DNA of 64,000 nucleotides from an uncultured Croceitalea sp. (GCA_947503285.1 CANNDD010000001.1:124001-188000); one strand, 5' to 3'. Positions 8,487 to 18,233 are shown, numbered from the stretch's first letter. Notes: generated by a model from the sequence alone, not told the origin. Program-made: numbers and translations.

Positions 8487-9170
8487 TCATTCAAAACAAT
8501 CTTGGCACGGTTTACGGCCAAAGGTATATGTTAAGGTGATGCCTGAAAAAACATACCAGTCATCACTTAAGATATTACCAAATCTAAACGATTCAAAATT
8601 GGAACCTTCAGGATTACTAGCATCCAGATTATCAGTAAACGTATAGCGAGCACCTATCTCAGCACCCAAAATCAACACACGACTTAAACGATATTTGGCC
8701 CCAACCGTCATCGGAATCGCGAAACTACCATCTTTTTGGTTAATATCCTGAACTTGTTGTGCATCAATATAGTTAAAATCATATCTGAAATAGGTAACAC
8801 CGGTATATAAATAAGGTGTAAATGCCGGCCCGAGCTTGTGTAGGTTATACTCGACAAAATTAAATTCAAGGCCCAAAGAGTATTCCAACACGGAGTTTTC
8901 AACGACGTAACCCCTTTGCTGCCTAGAAGGCATGCTGCTCTTCGAATCATCGGCCGTAAAGTTGCCCTTGAATATACTTGCCCGCCAGGCATATCTTTTG
9001 CTTTTGTTCCATTTGAACAAAGCACCAAAGGCAGGCCCCGATGGCAAAATGAAATTTGTTCTGCCCACATCGCCGATATTGTTGGTTCCTCCGGCAAATA
9101 CACCAATTTCGTAAGTCTGTGCATTCAGACCATATATTGCGAACAAAAAGGCTACAATATATACTCTCAT
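8487..9170 (-). CDS. DUF6089 family outer-membrane beta-barrel protein
   Basis: I choose the ATG at 9170 (MRVYIVAFLFAIYGLNAQ), which starts a signal peptide; an in-frame ATG at 9185 gives MEHKQ in front of it. The mature protein is about 210 residues with alternating beta strands (TYEIGVFAGGTNNIGDVGR, YSLGLEFNFVEYN, FTPYLYTGVTYFRYDF, VYSGITLTYTFG-like end), which indicates a small outer-membrane barrel. A conserved CQDC pair sits near the C-terminus. The family almost always sits between nadK and uppS/bamA in Flavobacteriia, so a role in envelope biogenesis is inferred, but no activity is established. Confidence 0.85.
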   Translation of the reverse strand: MRVYIVAFLFAIYGLNAQTYEIGVFAGGTNNIGDVGRTNFILPSGPAFGALFKWNKSKRYAWRASIFKGNFTADDSKSSMPSRQQRGYVVENSVLEYSLGLEFNFVEYNLHKLGPAFTPYLYTGVTYFRYDFNYIDAQQVQDINQKDGSFAIPMTVGAKYRLSRVLILGAEIGARYTFTDNLDASNPEGSNFESFRFGNILSDDWYVFSGITLTYTFGRKPCQDCFE

Positions 9171-9365
9171 CTGTTTATGTTCCATTAGTTTCTATCGGTA
9201 CGGTGCGGGTTGTTATCTTTACTATTAGCTTACAGATTCTCGTCAAAGATCAGGTGACAAGATCTGGTTCGTAGTAATCGATAACAATTTGCCATACGGC
9301 AAACAGCATCATATTATGTTCTCTTTGTAAAACAGTATTTAGATTGATTTATTGTTTAGAAAAAG

Positions 9366-10241
9366 TCAATTGCGTTTGTCTTGACCCCATAACAATTTAT
9401 TACGTAGTGTTTTAAGAAAGCTTTCTGATTTATAGACGATCATTTTCACCGTGAAACTTGATTTTTGAATGACAATCTCTTTTTCATTGGGTATTACCGC
9501 TATTCGCGAATCAAGGGAAACCAGGTGATTTTCTTCACGCCCTGAGACTTTCAACCGAATTTTGGTATCGTCTGAAATCACAAAGGGACGCGCATTTAGA
9601 TTGTGGGGGGCTATAGGTGTCAATACCAATGACTTTGTAGTTGGGGCGATGACAGGCCCGCCACAACTCAGTGAATACCCTGTAGATCCTGTTGGGGTAG
9701 ACACGATTAAACCATCTGCCCAGTAAGAGGTCAGGTATTCTTCGTTTAAATAGGTTTCAACCGTAATCATGGAAGTAGTATCTTTTCTGCTTACGGTAAT
9801 TTCGTTGAGTGCGAAATTCATATCATCGATCTCACTAAAACCATTATCCAAACATATTTCAACCAAACTTCGCTCTTCAATATGGTACGCCCCTACCACA
9901 AACTCGGTTACCACTTTACGAACGTCTTCTTTTTTGAAAGTGGACAAAAAGCCCAATCGCCCGGTATTCACACCAACGATAGGAATCCCCAAATCTTTGA
10001 CATAGGTAACTGCCCTTAGCATGGTACCATCACCCCCGAAACTTACGAACATATCGAAAGAACCATCTAAACCATATGAGTTTGAAAAGGTTGGGTACAC
10101 CTTTTCCTTATCGGTCATGAATTCCATGAACGACTCCTCTAAGACCACTTCGGCCCCCACCTTTTCCAATTCATCCAAAAGCTCGTAAACACAAACAATA
10201 TCATGGTCTTGAAAAGATTGACCATAGACGGCAACTTTCAT
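9366..10241 (-). CDS. nadK: NAD kinase
   Basis: 291 residues. It phosphorylates NAD+ to NADP+. Family motifs: FGGDGTMLRAV (GGDG nucleotide loop with catalytic Asp), GVNTGRLGFLS, and ADGLIVSTPTGSTGYSLSCGGPVI. The C-terminal strand-rich domain follows (LNARPFVISDDTKIRLKV). Cytoplasmic. The gene stands between DUF6089 (180 bp downstream) and the CBS-domain gene on the same strand, in the arrangement normally seen in the family. No oddities. Confidence 0.96.
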   Translation of the reverse strand: MKVAVYGQSFQDHDIVCVYELLDELEKVGAEVVLEESFMEFMTDKEKVYPTFSNSYGLDGSFDMFVSFGGDGTMLRAVTYVKDLGIPIVGVNTGRLGFLSTFKKEDVRKVVTEFVVGAYHIEERSLVEICLDNGFSEIDDMNFALNEITVSRKDTTSMITVETYLNEEYLTSYWADGLIVSTPTGSTGYSLSCGGPVIAPTTKSLVLTPIAPHNLNARPFVISDDTKIRLKVSGREENHLVSLDSRIAVIPNEKEIVIQKSSFTVKMIVYKSESFLKTLRNKLLWGQDKRN

Positions 10242-10306
10242 TTGTTCCTATTTAATTTTAAACCAACAGAATTTTTGACACCAAGAAAAGGATTGTTTTA
10301 GAACCG

Positions 10307-10963
10307 CTAAACATTCAAATACTTTTTAAGGTAATCGGAGCGTTGCTTCAAGTCTTCTAAAAACTGATCATCGTTATTACCAAATAAAATCGTGTAATTG
10401 TACCTTCTAAAGGTCTGTATTACCTCATTTAAATTAGATGCATTTATTTTAAGGGTAACTTGTACGATATCATTAAAATTTTCGGTAATGAAAGCACCCA
10501 GTAATTTGTTGTTATTGCTCTCTACAATCTGGGCTATCTCGCTAAAGGAATAGTCCTTTATACCCTTTGAAACCACCAAAATACCGCCAGGTTCCGTAAA
10601 AAAAGGGGTTCCTATGAACACGGAAACGATATCATTGAGGTCATAATACCCCATGACCCTATTGGCGTCATCCAAAATGGGTAGGATGTTGGCCTCGTTT
10701 CGGGCAAATTTTTCCAACACGTCCAACCACGACGTTTCCGGAGTTACATGAAAAGATTCCAAATCATACCTAAACCCATCAATTTTCTTTTTTGCCTCAA
10801 AACAATCATGGTCATTCTCAGAGAGAAGTCCGATGAAAATACCATCTTCAACGACGGCGACATGGGAGAACGTGGTCTCTTCGAAAAATACCATGGGCTT
10901 TTTCAACGTCTCCTTGACTTCAAAAACCGGTAGTGTTTTTATGATTTGATTTTGAATCTGCAT
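10307..10963 (-). CDS. CBS domain-containing protein
   Basis: From the ATG at 10963 (MQIQNQIIKTLPVFEVKET) the protein has 218 residues; an upstream in-frame start at 11005 adds 14 residues of non-conserved sequence and is less likely. Two CBS-like modules span about 10-140: FSHVAVVEDGIFIGLLSENDHDCFE, and NEANILPILDDANRVMGYYDLNDIVSVFI. An ACT-like C-terminal part follows (GILVVSKGIKDYSFSEIAQIVESN and VTLKINASNLNEVIQTFRRYNY). CBS pairs bind adenine nucleotides and regulate partners. No catalytic domain is attached. It is divergent from pdxJ and upstream of nadK, so a nucleotide-sensing role is an inference only. Confidence 0.85.
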   Translation of the reverse strand: MQIQNQIIKTLPVFEVKETLKKPMVFFEETTFSHVAVVEDGIFIGLLSENDHDCFEAKKKIDGFRYDLESFHVTPETSWLDVLEKFARNEANILPILDDANRVMGYYDLNDIVSVFIGTPFFTEPGGILVVSKGIKDYSFSEIAQIVESNNNKLLGAFITENFNDIVQVTLKINASNLNEVIQTFRRYNYTILFGNNDDQFLEDLKQRSDYLKKYLNV

Positions 10964-11022
10964 AGTTCTGATATCTTGTGCAAAATACGAATTTATATAG
11001 AGCAAAAGGCGTGCCTAATTTG

Positions 11023-11030
11023 TATTTTTG
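11023..11030 (+). promoter_or_regulatory. Promoter -7 box for pdxJ
   Basis: TATTTTTG fits TAnnTTTG, 21 bp before the pdxJ ATG at 11052. No clear -33 TTTG is visible at 17-23 bp upstream. Confidence 0.5.
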
Positions 11031-11051
11031 GGCAATTAGCGTAAAAATACC

Positions 11052-11765
11052 ATGACAAAACTAAGCGTCAATATTAATAAACTGGCCACCTTACGGAACT
11101 CACGGGGTGGTAATGTACCCGACCTTATAAAAGCAACCAAGGATATTGAGGCTTTTGGCGCACAAGGAATAACGATTCATCCTAGGCCTGACGAACGACA
11201 TATCCGTTATCAAGATGCACGCGATTTGAAGGGCGTGGTAAGTACCGAATTCAATATCGAGGGAAATCCCATACCTAAATTTATCGATTTGGTACTTGAA
11301 GTTAAACCGACCCAGGTAACCCTGGTGCCCGATGCAGAAGATGCCATTACCTCAAACTCGGGATGGGATACGATAAAACATAAGGCCTTTCTGAAGGAAA
11401 CCATCCAAACTTTTAAATCGAACGGGATCCGCACCTCGATTTTTGTAGATCCAGATGTGGCAATGGTAGAGGGAGCGGCATATACCGGAACCGATAGGAT
11501 AGAGCTCTACACCGAAAGTTTTGCACAGCTTTATTTTGAGAAAAGGTCCGAAGCCATCCAACCCTTTATCACCGCAGCGAACAAAGCAAGGGAAATGGAT
11601 TTGGGCGTCAATGCGGGCCATGACCTAAGTCTTGACAATATCAAATATTTCAGTAATCGTATACCCGACCTTTTAGAGGTCTCCATAGGACACGCCCTGA
11701 TATGTGAATCACTCTATTTAGGACTCGAAAATGTTGTCAATATGTATTTACATCGTTTAGGTTAA
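11052..11765 (+). CDS. pdxJ: Pyridoxine 5'-phosphate synthase
   Basis: 237 residues. It closes the pyridine ring of vitamin B6 from 1-deoxyxylulose 5-phosphate and 3-amino-1-hydroxyacetone phosphate. Hallmarks are TKLSVNINKLATLRNSRGG at the N-terminus, ITIHPRPDERHI (active-site His and Arg), TLVPDAEDAITSNSGWD, RTSIFVDPD, and GVNAGHDLSLDN near the C-terminus. It is a cytoplasmic TIM barrel that works as an octamer in characterised homologues. Its TAA stop shares one base with the ATG of the following hydrolase, so the two genes form an operon. Confidence 0.97.
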   Translation: MTKLSVNINKLATLRNSRGGNVPDLIKATKDIEAFGAQGITIHPRPDERHIRYQDARDLKGVVSTEFNIEGNPIPKFIDLVLEVKPTQVTLVPDAEDAITSNSGWDTIKHKAFLKETIQTFKSNGIRTSIFVDPDVAMVEGAAYTGTDRIELYTESFAQLYFEKRSEAIQPFITAANKAREMDLGVNAGHDLSLDNIKYFSNRIPDLLEVSIGHALICESLYLGLENVVNMYLHRLG

Positions 11766-12535
11766 TGGAAGTACTGCATTCAAAAATTTTAGGACACGGT
11801 CGCCCACTACTCATTCTCCATGGGTTCCTTGGTATGTCCGATAATTGGAAAACACTAGGTAACCAATATACTGAAAAGGGGTATCAAGTACACCTGATCG
11901 ACCAACGCAACCATGGTAAGAGCTTTCATTCACCAGACTTTGATTATCAATTTCTGGCCGGGGACGTTAATACCTATATGACCTTCCACCAAATACCTGA
12001 AGCGGCTATCTTAGGGCACTCCATGGGCGGTAAGACGGCCATGCAATTCGCCTGTAGTTACCCCGATAAGGTATCAAAACTCATCATTGCCGATATCGCA
12101 CCGAAATTCTATCCCCCACACCATCAAGGGATTATCAATGCCCTCTTGAACCTTGATTTTGGAACCTTATCAAGCCGCAAGGAAACAGACGAACAATTGA
12201 GTAAGTATTTGACCGATTTTGGCATACGTCAGTTTCTATTGAAAAACCTGTATTGGAAAGAGAAAAACAAACTTGCCCTACGCTTCAACCTTGCCGTTTT
12301 AAAAGATAAAATGGAAGAAATCGGGGCTACTATCGATGCCATGGATTCTTATGAAGGAGACACCTTGTTTTTAAGGGGTAGTAGGTCAGAATACATACTT
12401 CTTAATGACTTTGGGCATATAAAAAGGCATTTCCCGAAAGCTTCCCTTGAAACAATCGCAAATGCCGGTCATTGGTTGCATGCCGAAAACCCAAAAGCTT
12501 TTTTCTCTAAAACAATGGAATTTTTGAATTCCTAA
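11765..12535 (+). CDS. Alpha/beta fold hydrolase (YbfF-like esterase)
   Basis: 256 residues, cytoplasmic (no signal peptide). LLILHGFLGMSDNWKTLG is the oxyanion-hole loop. The nucleophile elbow GHSMGGKTAMQFA places Ser at about residue 92, and NAGHWLHAENPKAF near the C-terminus supplies the catalytic His. The DQRNHGKS segment and overall length match the YbfF/esterase group of the superfamily. Substrate is unknown. It overlaps pdxJ by one base and is presumably co-transcribed with it, a common pairing in Flavobacteriia, but no link to B6 metabolism is established. A 16-bp palindrome followed by T residues lies just downstream. Confidence 0.88.
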   Translation: MEVLHSKILGHGRPLLILHGFLGMSDNWKTLGNQYTEKGYQVHLIDQRNHGKSFHSPDFDYQFLAGDVNTYMTFHQIPEAAILGHSMGGKTAMQFACSYPDKVSKLIIADIAPKFYPPHHQGIINALLNLDFGTLSSRKETDEQLSKYLTDFGIRQFLLKNLYWKEKNKLALRFNLAVLKDKMEEIGATIDAMDSYEGDTLFLRGSRSEYILLNDFGHIKRHFPKASLETIANAGHWLHAENPKAFFSKTMEFLNS

Positions 12536-12550
12536 ATTTCACCTCTATTT

Positions 12551-12572
12551 ATTATGCATGCATAATTTTTTT
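12551..12572 (+). terminator. Palindrome plus T-run after the pdxJ-hydrolase operon
   Basis: ATTATGCATGCATAAT (12551-12566) is a perfect palindrome followed directly by T residues. It is AT-rich, so it would be a weak intrinsic terminator; an operator for the downstream GDSL lipoprotein gene is the alternative. Confidence 0.4.
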
Positions 12573-12659
12573 GCCGCATTTATTGCTTGTATGGTAATTT
12601 TCTTCTAGTTTTGGCAATACCGTGTAGATGAAATTAAACTAACTCAAATTAATTTTAAT

Positions 12660-14243
12660 ATGAAAAAGTTCCTCGCCCTAACAGGCTTTTTAGGACTGTT
12701 TGTAGTCTCCTGTTCTGATGACGACCCCATCGTAGATGACGAAATGATGAACGAAGAGCCTGTAGTCTTCACCAGTGGTACCGCAGATTTTTCCAATTAT
12801 GTTTCCCTAGGCAACTCGCTAACTGCAGGGTTCTCAGACGCGGCCCTTTTTGTAGATGGCCAAACAGCCTCCTTTCCAAACATGTTGGCCTCTAATTTTG
12901 CACTTGCCGGCGGTGGTGAATTCAATATTCCTTTTATGGCCGATAATTTAGGTGGGGCTACCTTGGGCGGCCAGCAGATTTTGGGTAACCGTCTTATCCT
13001 ATCTTTTGCAAGCGGTTCACCGGCACCTGTTCCCGTACAAGGTCAGGGAACCACTGAAATCTCAAATGTACTTTCTGGTTCTTTCAATAATATGGGGGTT
13101 CCTGGGGCCAAAAGTTTTCATCTTCTTGCACCTGGCTATGGTAATGTTGCCGGTGTTGCGGCCGGACTGGCAAATCCATATTTTGCACGATTTGCCTCTA
13201 GTCCGAATACTACGATATTGGCCGATGCAGCTGCACAGAACCCAAGCTTTTTCACTTTATGGATTGGTAACAATGATATTCTTGGCTACGCCACTGCTGG
13301 TGGGGATGGCGTGAACCAATTGGGCAATCTAGACCCAAGCACCTACGGTGGTAGTGATATTTCCGATCCCAATGTGGTAGCTGGATCAATCCAGGCCATT
13401 TTACAGACATTGACGGCCAATGGCGCCAAAGGGGTGATTGCCAACATTCCTGATGTAAGTACAATACCATTTTTAACAACAGTGCCTTTTAATCCGCTAG
13501 ACCCGACAAATCCTGATTTTGGACCACAAATAGCAACATTAAATGCACAATTTGCTGGATTGAACCAAGTCTTCGACGCCCTTCAAGTACCAGAAAGACG
13601 GATTGAATTCGCTACGGACGCAGCAAGTGCAGTTATCATAAAGGATGAAAGCCTTGCCGATCTCTCAGTACAAATTACACAAACCCTACAAGCCGTTGGC
13701 ACCGATGCCGGCACAGCTGCCGTACTTGGCTTTCTTTACGGACAGGCCCGACAGGCAACAGCGGATGATTTGTTGGTTCTCACGAGTCAAACGGCAATTG
13801 CCCAACTGAATACCGATGCGTTCGCAACATTGCAACAACTTGGATTGCCCGCAGAACAAGCCGGACAGCTGGCGGTTAATGGAATTACTTTTCCTTTAGA
13901 GGACAGATGGGTGCTTACCCCTGCTGAACAGGCGGAGGTCAATGCTACCGTAATCGCTTACAACGAAGCAATTGCAGGACTTGCATCACAATTCGATATT
14001 GCGATCGTTGATGCCAATTCCCTTTTAATCGAATTAGGCGTGTCTGGATTCACCTTGGCTGATGGTAGTGTAGTTAATGCTGATTTCGGTACTGGAGGCG
14101 GTTTTTCCCTAGACGGTGTTCATCCATCACCAAGGGGTTACGCCATTTTGGCCAATGCCTTTGTAGAAGCCATCAACACGAAATACGGTTCTAACCTACC
14201 CGGTGTCAATCCACTTGAATTTACTGGATTATACCTTCAATAA
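12660..14243 (+). CDS. SGNH/GDSL-family lipolytic lipoprotein
   Basis: 527 residues. The N-terminus MKKFLALTGFLGLFVVSC has a lipobox with Cys at 18, and acidic residues follow it, so it is probably an outer-membrane or surface lipoprotein. Block I of the SGNH hydrolases is YVSLGNSLTAGF (nucleophile Ser53). WIGNNDILGYA is block III with the Asn, and LDGVHPSPRGYAILAN near residue 485 gives the catalytic Asp-x-x-His. A large, low-charge Ala/Gln-rich insert separates blocks III and V (about 250-450). Probably an esterase or lipase on the cell surface; substrate unknown. It is flanked by a palindrome upstream and a strong terminator downstream, so likely monocistronic. Confidence 0.9.
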   Translation: MKKFLALTGFLGLFVVSCSDDDPIVDDEMMNEEPVVFTSGTADFSNYVSLGNSLTAGFSDAALFVDGQTASFPNMLASNFALAGGGEFNIPFMADNLGGATLGGQQILGNRLILSFASGSPAPVPVQGQGTTEISNVLSGSFNNMGVPGAKSFHLLAPGYGNVAGVAAGLANPYFARFASSPNTTILADAAAQNPSFFTLWIGNNDILGYATAGGDGVNQLGNLDPSTYGGSDISDPNVVAGSIQAILQTLTANGAKGVIANIPDVSTIPFLTTVPFNPLDPTNPDFGPQIATLNAQFAGLNQVFDALQVPERRIEFATDAASAVIIKDESLADLSVQITQTLQAVGTDAGTAAVLGFLYGQARQATADDLLVLTSQTAIAQLNTDAFATLQQLGLPAEQAGQLAVNGITFPLEDRWVLTPAEQAEVNATVIAYNEAIAGLASQFDIAIVDANSLLIELGVSGFTLADGSVVNADFGTGGGFSLDGVHPSPRGYAILANAFVEAINTKYGSNLPGVNPLEFTGLYLQ

Positions 14244-14266
14244 GAAAAAATTAAAATTAGTATCTT

Positions 14267-14295
14267 AAAGGCATCGTTAAAACGATGCCTTTTTC
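14267..14295 (+). terminator. Rho-independent terminator after GDSL lipoprotein
   Basis: AAAGGCATCGTT (14267-14278) pairs with AACGATGCCTTT (14281-14292) in a near-perfect hairpin followed by T residues. It lies 24 bp after the GDSL stop and just before the holin-like gene. Confidence 0.85.
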
Positions 14296-14311
14296 TTTCA
14301 AAAAATAATTG

Positions 14312-14662
14312 ATGAAGTTCATTCTAAGAATTCTTTTAAGTGCATTGGCCGTAGTACTATTGGCAAAATTACTGCCTGGTATAGGGGTGGATTCTTATGT
14401 TACCGCAATCGTTGTCGCCTTGGTCTTAGGCCTTTTGAATTTTTTGGTCAAGCCAGTTTTGGTCATTCTAACTTTACCCGTAACCTTAGTGACTTTTGGG
14501 CTTTTTCTACTGGTTATCAATGCGATAATCATATTACTTGCAGACTGTTTTGTTACAGGTTTTGAGGTGCAAAGTGTATTGTGGGCCATTGTTTTCAGCC
14601 TACTATTGTCCTTTTTACAATCCATTTTATTTTCCATCTTAAAAGAAGATAAAAAGAAGTAA
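14312..14662 (+). CDS. Phage holin family (PF04020-like) membrane protein
   Basis: From the ATG at 14312 (a TTG three bases earlier is also in frame) the protein is 116 residues with four hydrophobic segments: ILLSALAVVLLAKLLPGIGV, YVTAIVVALVLGLLNFLVKPVL, LTLPVTLVTFGLFLLVINAIIILL, and LWAIVFSLLLSFLQSILFSIL. The pattern LNFLVKPVLVILTLPVTLVTFGLF is the signature of the family named phage holin family 4 / YvlD-like. Chromosomal copies in Bacteroidota are not associated with phage; function is unknown. The tail is KEDKKK. It is isolated between a terminator and the tig promoter. Confidence 0.88.
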   Translation: MKFILRILLSALAVVLLAKLLPGIGVDSYVTAIVVALVLGLLNFLVKPVLVILTLPVTLVTFGLFLLVINAIIILLADCFVTGFEVQSVLWAIVFSLLLSFLQSILFSILKEDKKK

Positions 14663-14693
14663 GTTTTTCAATTGATTTACAACTAATTAAAAA

Positions 14694-14725
14694 GTTGTCG
14701 AGCAATGGAAAATATAGTATTTTTG
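14694..14725 (+). promoter_or_regulatory. Promoter of tig
   Basis: GTTG (14694-14697, -33-like), 20 bp, then TATTTTTG (14718-14725, matching TAnnTTTG). The tig ATG is at 14760. Both elements and the spacing fit the Bacteroidota sigma-A promoter. Confidence 0.6.
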
Positions 14726-14759
14726 CCTCCCGTTTTTGAGCAAAGCAAATCAAGTATAG

Positions 14760-16082
14760 ATGAATATTACAAAAGAACAGATTGACGACCTTAATGCCGT
14801 TGTAAAAGTAGCCATCACCAAAGATGACTATAAAGAAAAGGTTGACACTATTTTAAAAGACTACAGAAAACAAGCTAACATACCAGGTTTTAGAAAAGGC
14901 CAAGTACCTATGGGCCTGATCAAAAAACAATATGGTAAAGCGGTATTGGTAGATGAGGTAAACAAATTGCTTCAAGACAATCTGAACAAATACCTTACCG
15001 AAGAAAAACTGGACGTTCTCGGAAATCCGCTACCAAAACAACAAGAAAGTTTTAATTGGGATGCCGATGAACTTGCCTTTGAATTTGAATTGGGATTGGC
15101 ACCCGCCTTCGATGTGCAGTTGAAAACGAAAAAGGCCATTACCCAATACAAAATCGTTGCAGACAAAAAGATGGTAGACGAGCAAGTTGAACGTATTCAA
15201 AAACAATACGGTAAAATCGTTTCGAAGACCGAAGTGGCAAAAAATTATGAAGTCAGTGGTACGTTTAAGAATGAAGGTGAGGAAATAGACCATAAGACGA
15301 CCGTAGAGCTCGACAAAATAAAAAGTAAAAAGGCCATAGACAGTCTGGTGGGCAAAAAAGTCGGTGAAACCGTTTCTTTAAAAACAAAAGGGCTTTTCAA
15401 AGAAGATTACCTGCTTTCTGCAGCTTTGGGCTTAGATAAGGAAAAAGCCGAGAAATTGAATATCGAAGTTGATTTCACTATCGAGGAAATCAATGAGCGG
15501 CAACCGGCCAAATTAGACCAAGAACTTTTTGACAAACTTTTTGGAAAAGATACCGTAACTTCTGAAAAAGAATTAAAGGATAAGATCAAGGAAGATTCAG
15601 AGAAGCAGTTTGAACAACAGGCCGATCAAAAATTACTCAATGATATTACCGAGAAATTGATCGCTGATACCAAGTTCGACCTGCCAACCGATTTTCTTCA
15701 AAAATGGATACAGGTCAGTGGGGAGAACCCGTTAAGTGAAGATGAGGCCAAAGAAGAGTTTGAAAAATCTGAAAAAGGATTGCGCTACCAACTTATTGAG
15801 GGAAAACTGATTAACGAAAATGATTTGCAAGTCCAATTTGATGAATTGAAGGAATTCGCCAAAGGTTTCATCAAATCACAAATGGCCCAATACGGTCATT
15901 TGGATCCCCAAGAGGAAGAGCTTGACAACATAGCGGCACGGGTGATGGGAAATCAAGATGAGGTAAAACGAATGTCTGAACAATTGATGAGCCAAAAACT
16001 GCTTAACCTCTATAAAGAGAAGGCAAATTTAAAGGTAAAGGAAATCAGTTATGAGAACTTTGTAAAAGAGGTTTACGGATAG
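14760..16082 (+). CDS. tig: Trigger factor
   Basis: 440 residues. Trigger factor is the ribosome-associated chaperone that meets nascent chains. The ribosome-docking loop ANIPGFRKGQVPMGLIKKQYG (GFRxGxxP type) is at about residues 40-60. The N-terminal domain is followed by a PPIase-like segment around 150-250 whose FKBP motifs are weak. The C-terminal arm (about 270-440) is helical and charged. Followed by a strong terminator, then clpP and clpX, the conserved tig-clpP-clpX chaperone/protease order. The terminator suggests that tig is mostly transcribed apart from clpP. Confidence 0.95.
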   Translation: MNITKEQIDDLNAVVKVAITKDDYKEKVDTILKDYRKQANIPGFRKGQVPMGLIKKQYGKAVLVDEVNKLLQDNLNKYLTEEKLDVLGNPLPKQQESFNWDADELAFEFELGLAPAFDVQLKTKKAITQYKIVADKKMVDEQVERIQKQYGKIVSKTEVAKNYEVSGTFKNEGEEIDHKTTVELDKIKSKKAIDSLVGKKVGETVSLKTKGLFKEDYLLSAALGLDKEKAEKLNIEVDFTIEEINERQPAKLDQELFDKLFGKDTVTSEKELKDKIKEDSEKQFEQQADQKLLNDITEKLIADTKFDLPTDFLQKWIQVSGENPLSEDEAKEEFEKSEKGLRYQLIEGKLINENDLQVQFDELKEFAKGFIKSQMAQYGHLDPQEEELDNIAARVMGNQDEVKRMSEQLMSQKLLNLYKEKANLKVKEISYENFVKEVYG

Positions 16083-16107
16083 CGTACCAAATAATATGTA
16101 TCTTTAC

Positions 16108-16140
16108 GGTTCTGGAATTTCGAATTCCAGAACCTTTTTT
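16108..16140 (+). terminator. Rho-independent terminator after tig
   Basis: A perfect 12-bp stem, GGTTCTGGAATT (16108-16119) with AATTCCAGAACC (16123-16134), a TCG loop and TTTTTT. It is 26 bp after the tig stop and is the cleanest terminator in the window. Confidence 0.92.
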
Positions 16141-16166
16141 GTTTAAAAAAACAGCTAAAAAATCCT

Positions 16167-16847
16167 ATGGATTACGGAAAAGAGTTTAAAAAATACGCCA
16201 CTCAGCATCAAGGTATCAATAGTATGTACTACGACCAAATCGTAAGTAGTATGTACCCTGTTAATTTGACCCCCAATATCATTGAAGAACGACAGATGAA
16301 CATCGCCGTGTTCGATGTGTTCTCTAGATTGATGATGGATCGCATCATTTTTTTAGGTACCGGTATCAATGATCAAGTAGCGAATATCGTGCAGGCCCAA
16401 TTGCTATTTTTAGAAAGTACCGATGCTTCAAAAGATATTTCAATCTACATCAATTCACCTGGTGGAAGTGTTTATGCAGGTTTGGGTATTTATGATACGA
16501 TGCAGTTCATTAAACCCGATGTTGCGACCATCTGTACAGGAATGGCGGCATCAATGGGTGCCGTGCTATTATGTGCCGGCCAAAAAGGCAAGCGAAGCGG
16601 TCTGACCCATTCACGGGTCATGATTCACCAGCCTATGGGGGGTGCGCAAGGACAAGCTAGCGATATTGAAATCACTGCTAAGGAAATTTTAAAACTGAAA
16701 GAAGAGCTTTATGCCATTATTGCCAATCATTCTGGACAGACTTTTGACAAAGTTCATGATGATAGTGATCGCGATTATTGGATGAAAGCCCAAGAAGCCA
16801 AAGAATACGGCATGATCGATGAAATCTTGGTAAGGGATCGCCCTTAG
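16167..16847 (+). CDS. clpP: ATP-dependent Clp protease proteolytic subunit
   Basis: 226 residues. ClpP forms the 14-mer chamber that degrades proteins unfolded by ClpX. The catalytic serine is S129 in [12 protein letters not shown] and the histidine H154 in [28 protein letters not shown] is the oxyanion-loop region. The N-terminus (about 1-40) is longer than the E. coli mature form and may include a propeptide. It lies 96 bp before clpX on the same strand, and the two are presumably co-transcribed. Confidence 0.97.
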   Translation: MDYGKEFKKYATQHQGINSMYYDQIVSSMYPVNLTPNIIEERQMNIAVFDVFSRLMMDRIIFLGTGINDQVANIVQAQLLFLESTDASKDISIYINSPGGSVYAGLGIYDTMQFIKPDVATICTGMAASMGAVLLCAGQKGKRSGLTHSRVMIHQPMGGAQGQASDIEITAKEILKLKEELYAIIANHSGQTFDKVHDDSDRDYWMKAQEAKEYGMIDEILVRDRP

Positions 16848-16943
16848 CTACGTCTAACCAAGGGGAAGAAACGATAATCTTGTTGCTTTAAAAAGAAAAG
16901 TTCTTTTTTTCCGTTTGTATATTGAAGAAATTTAAAAGCTTTT

Positions 16944-18179
16944 ATGGCCAAAGAAAATTTAGAATGTTCCTTTTGCGGAAGAAAAAAGCCAGAGACCAAT
17001 CTTTTGATAGCGGGTTTGGATGCACATATTTGTGACCGTTGTATAGAACAGGCGCACAGCATCGTTGCCGAAGAATCGAAGCAATCAAAAAGTAACGATC
17101 TTTCTTCAGAATTGGTCTTGAAAAAACCATTGGAAATAAAAGATTTTCTGGATACGTTTATCATAGGTCAAGAGCGAACCAAGAAAGTACTCTCCGTAGC
17201 CGTCTATAACCATTACAAAAGGCTTTTGCAGGTTAAGGGCAAAGATGATGATATAGAGATCCAAAAAAGTAATATCATCATGGTCGGGCAGACCGGTACG
17301 GGAAAAACCTTGATGGCGAAAACCATCGCACGAATGCTCAACGTACCGTTGGCCATTGTCGATGCCACAGTATTGACTGAAGCCGGCTATGTAGGTGAAG
17401 ATGTGGAAAGTATTTTGACCAGATTACTTCAGGCCGCGGATTACAATCTTGAAAAAGCGGAAAGGGGTATCGTTTTTATAGATGAAATCGATAAGATAGC
17501 CCGCAAAAGTGACAACCCTTCCATTACAAGGGATGTTTCAGGAGAAGGGGTACAACAAGGGCTTTTAAAACTTTTGGAAGGCACGGTAGTCAACGTACCA
17601 CCGAAGGGGGGTAGAAAACATCCCGATCAAAAGTTCATAGAGGTCAATACCGAAAATATCCTTTTTGTGGCCGGTGGGGCCTTTGATGGTATTGAGAGGA
17701 TGATAACCAAAAGATTGAACATGCAAGCCGTGGGGTATAGTGCCTCAAAAGCTGAAGATCGCCTTGATAATGAAAATATCCTACAATACATCATCCCTAA
17801 GGATTTAAAAGAATTTGGTTTGATTCCTGAGATTATCGGTAGGCTTCCAGTGCTTACCCATATGAATCCGTTGGATAGAAAAACGCTTCGCGCCATTCTT
17901 ACCGAACCAAAAAATGCCATCATCAAACAATATGAAAAACTGTTTGCCATGGATGATATTACGTTCAGCATTACGGATCAGGCATTGAACTATATCGTGG
18001 ATAAAGCTGTCGAATACAAGCTTGGGGCCAGGGGGCTGCGATCTTTGTGTGAGGCCATCTTTACCGATGCCATGTTTACCTTACCAAGTAGTGAGGATAA
18101 AGAATTCAAGGTTTCTAAGGCATATGCAGAAGATAAATTATCTTATGAAACCATCAAAAAGTTAAAAGCGGTCTCGTAA
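16944..18179 (+). CDS. clpX: ATP-dependent Clp protease ATP-binding subunit ClpX
   Basis: 411 residues. ClpX is the AAA+ unfoldase that delivers substrates to ClpP. The N-terminal zinc-binding domain uses C8, C11, C30 and C33 (CSFCGRKK and HICDRC). The Walker A loop is GQTGTGKT, the Walker B is [10 protein letters not shown], the pore GYVG loop is [11 protein letters not shown], and the sensor-2 region is [13 protein letters not shown]. Length and domains are normal. It is followed by a hairpin that faces the convergent protease gene. Confidence 0.97.
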   Translation: MAKENLECSFCGRKKPETNLLIAGLDAHICDRCIEQAHSIVAEESKQSKSNDLSSELVLKKPLEIKDFLDTFIIGQERTKKVLSVAVYNHYKRLLQVKGKDDDIEIQKSNIIMVGQTGTGKTLMAKTIARMLNVPLAIVDATVLTEAGYVGEDVESILTRLLQAADYNLEKAERGIVFIDEIDKIARKSDNPSITRDVSGEGVQQGLLKLLEGTVVNVPPKGGRKHPDQKFIEVNTENILFVAGGAFDGIERMITKRLNMQAVGYSASKAEDRLDNENILQYIIPKDLKEFGLIPEIIGRLPVLTHMNPLDRKTLRAILTEPKNAIIKQYEKLFAMDDITFSITDQALNYIVDKAVEYKLGARGLRSLCEAIFTDAMFTLPSSEDKEFKVSKAYAEDKLSYETIKKLKAVS

Positions 18180-18233
18180 TAAAAATCGCTTTGTTTCCGT
18201 TCCAATATAGCACGATGGACGGTTATGATATAA

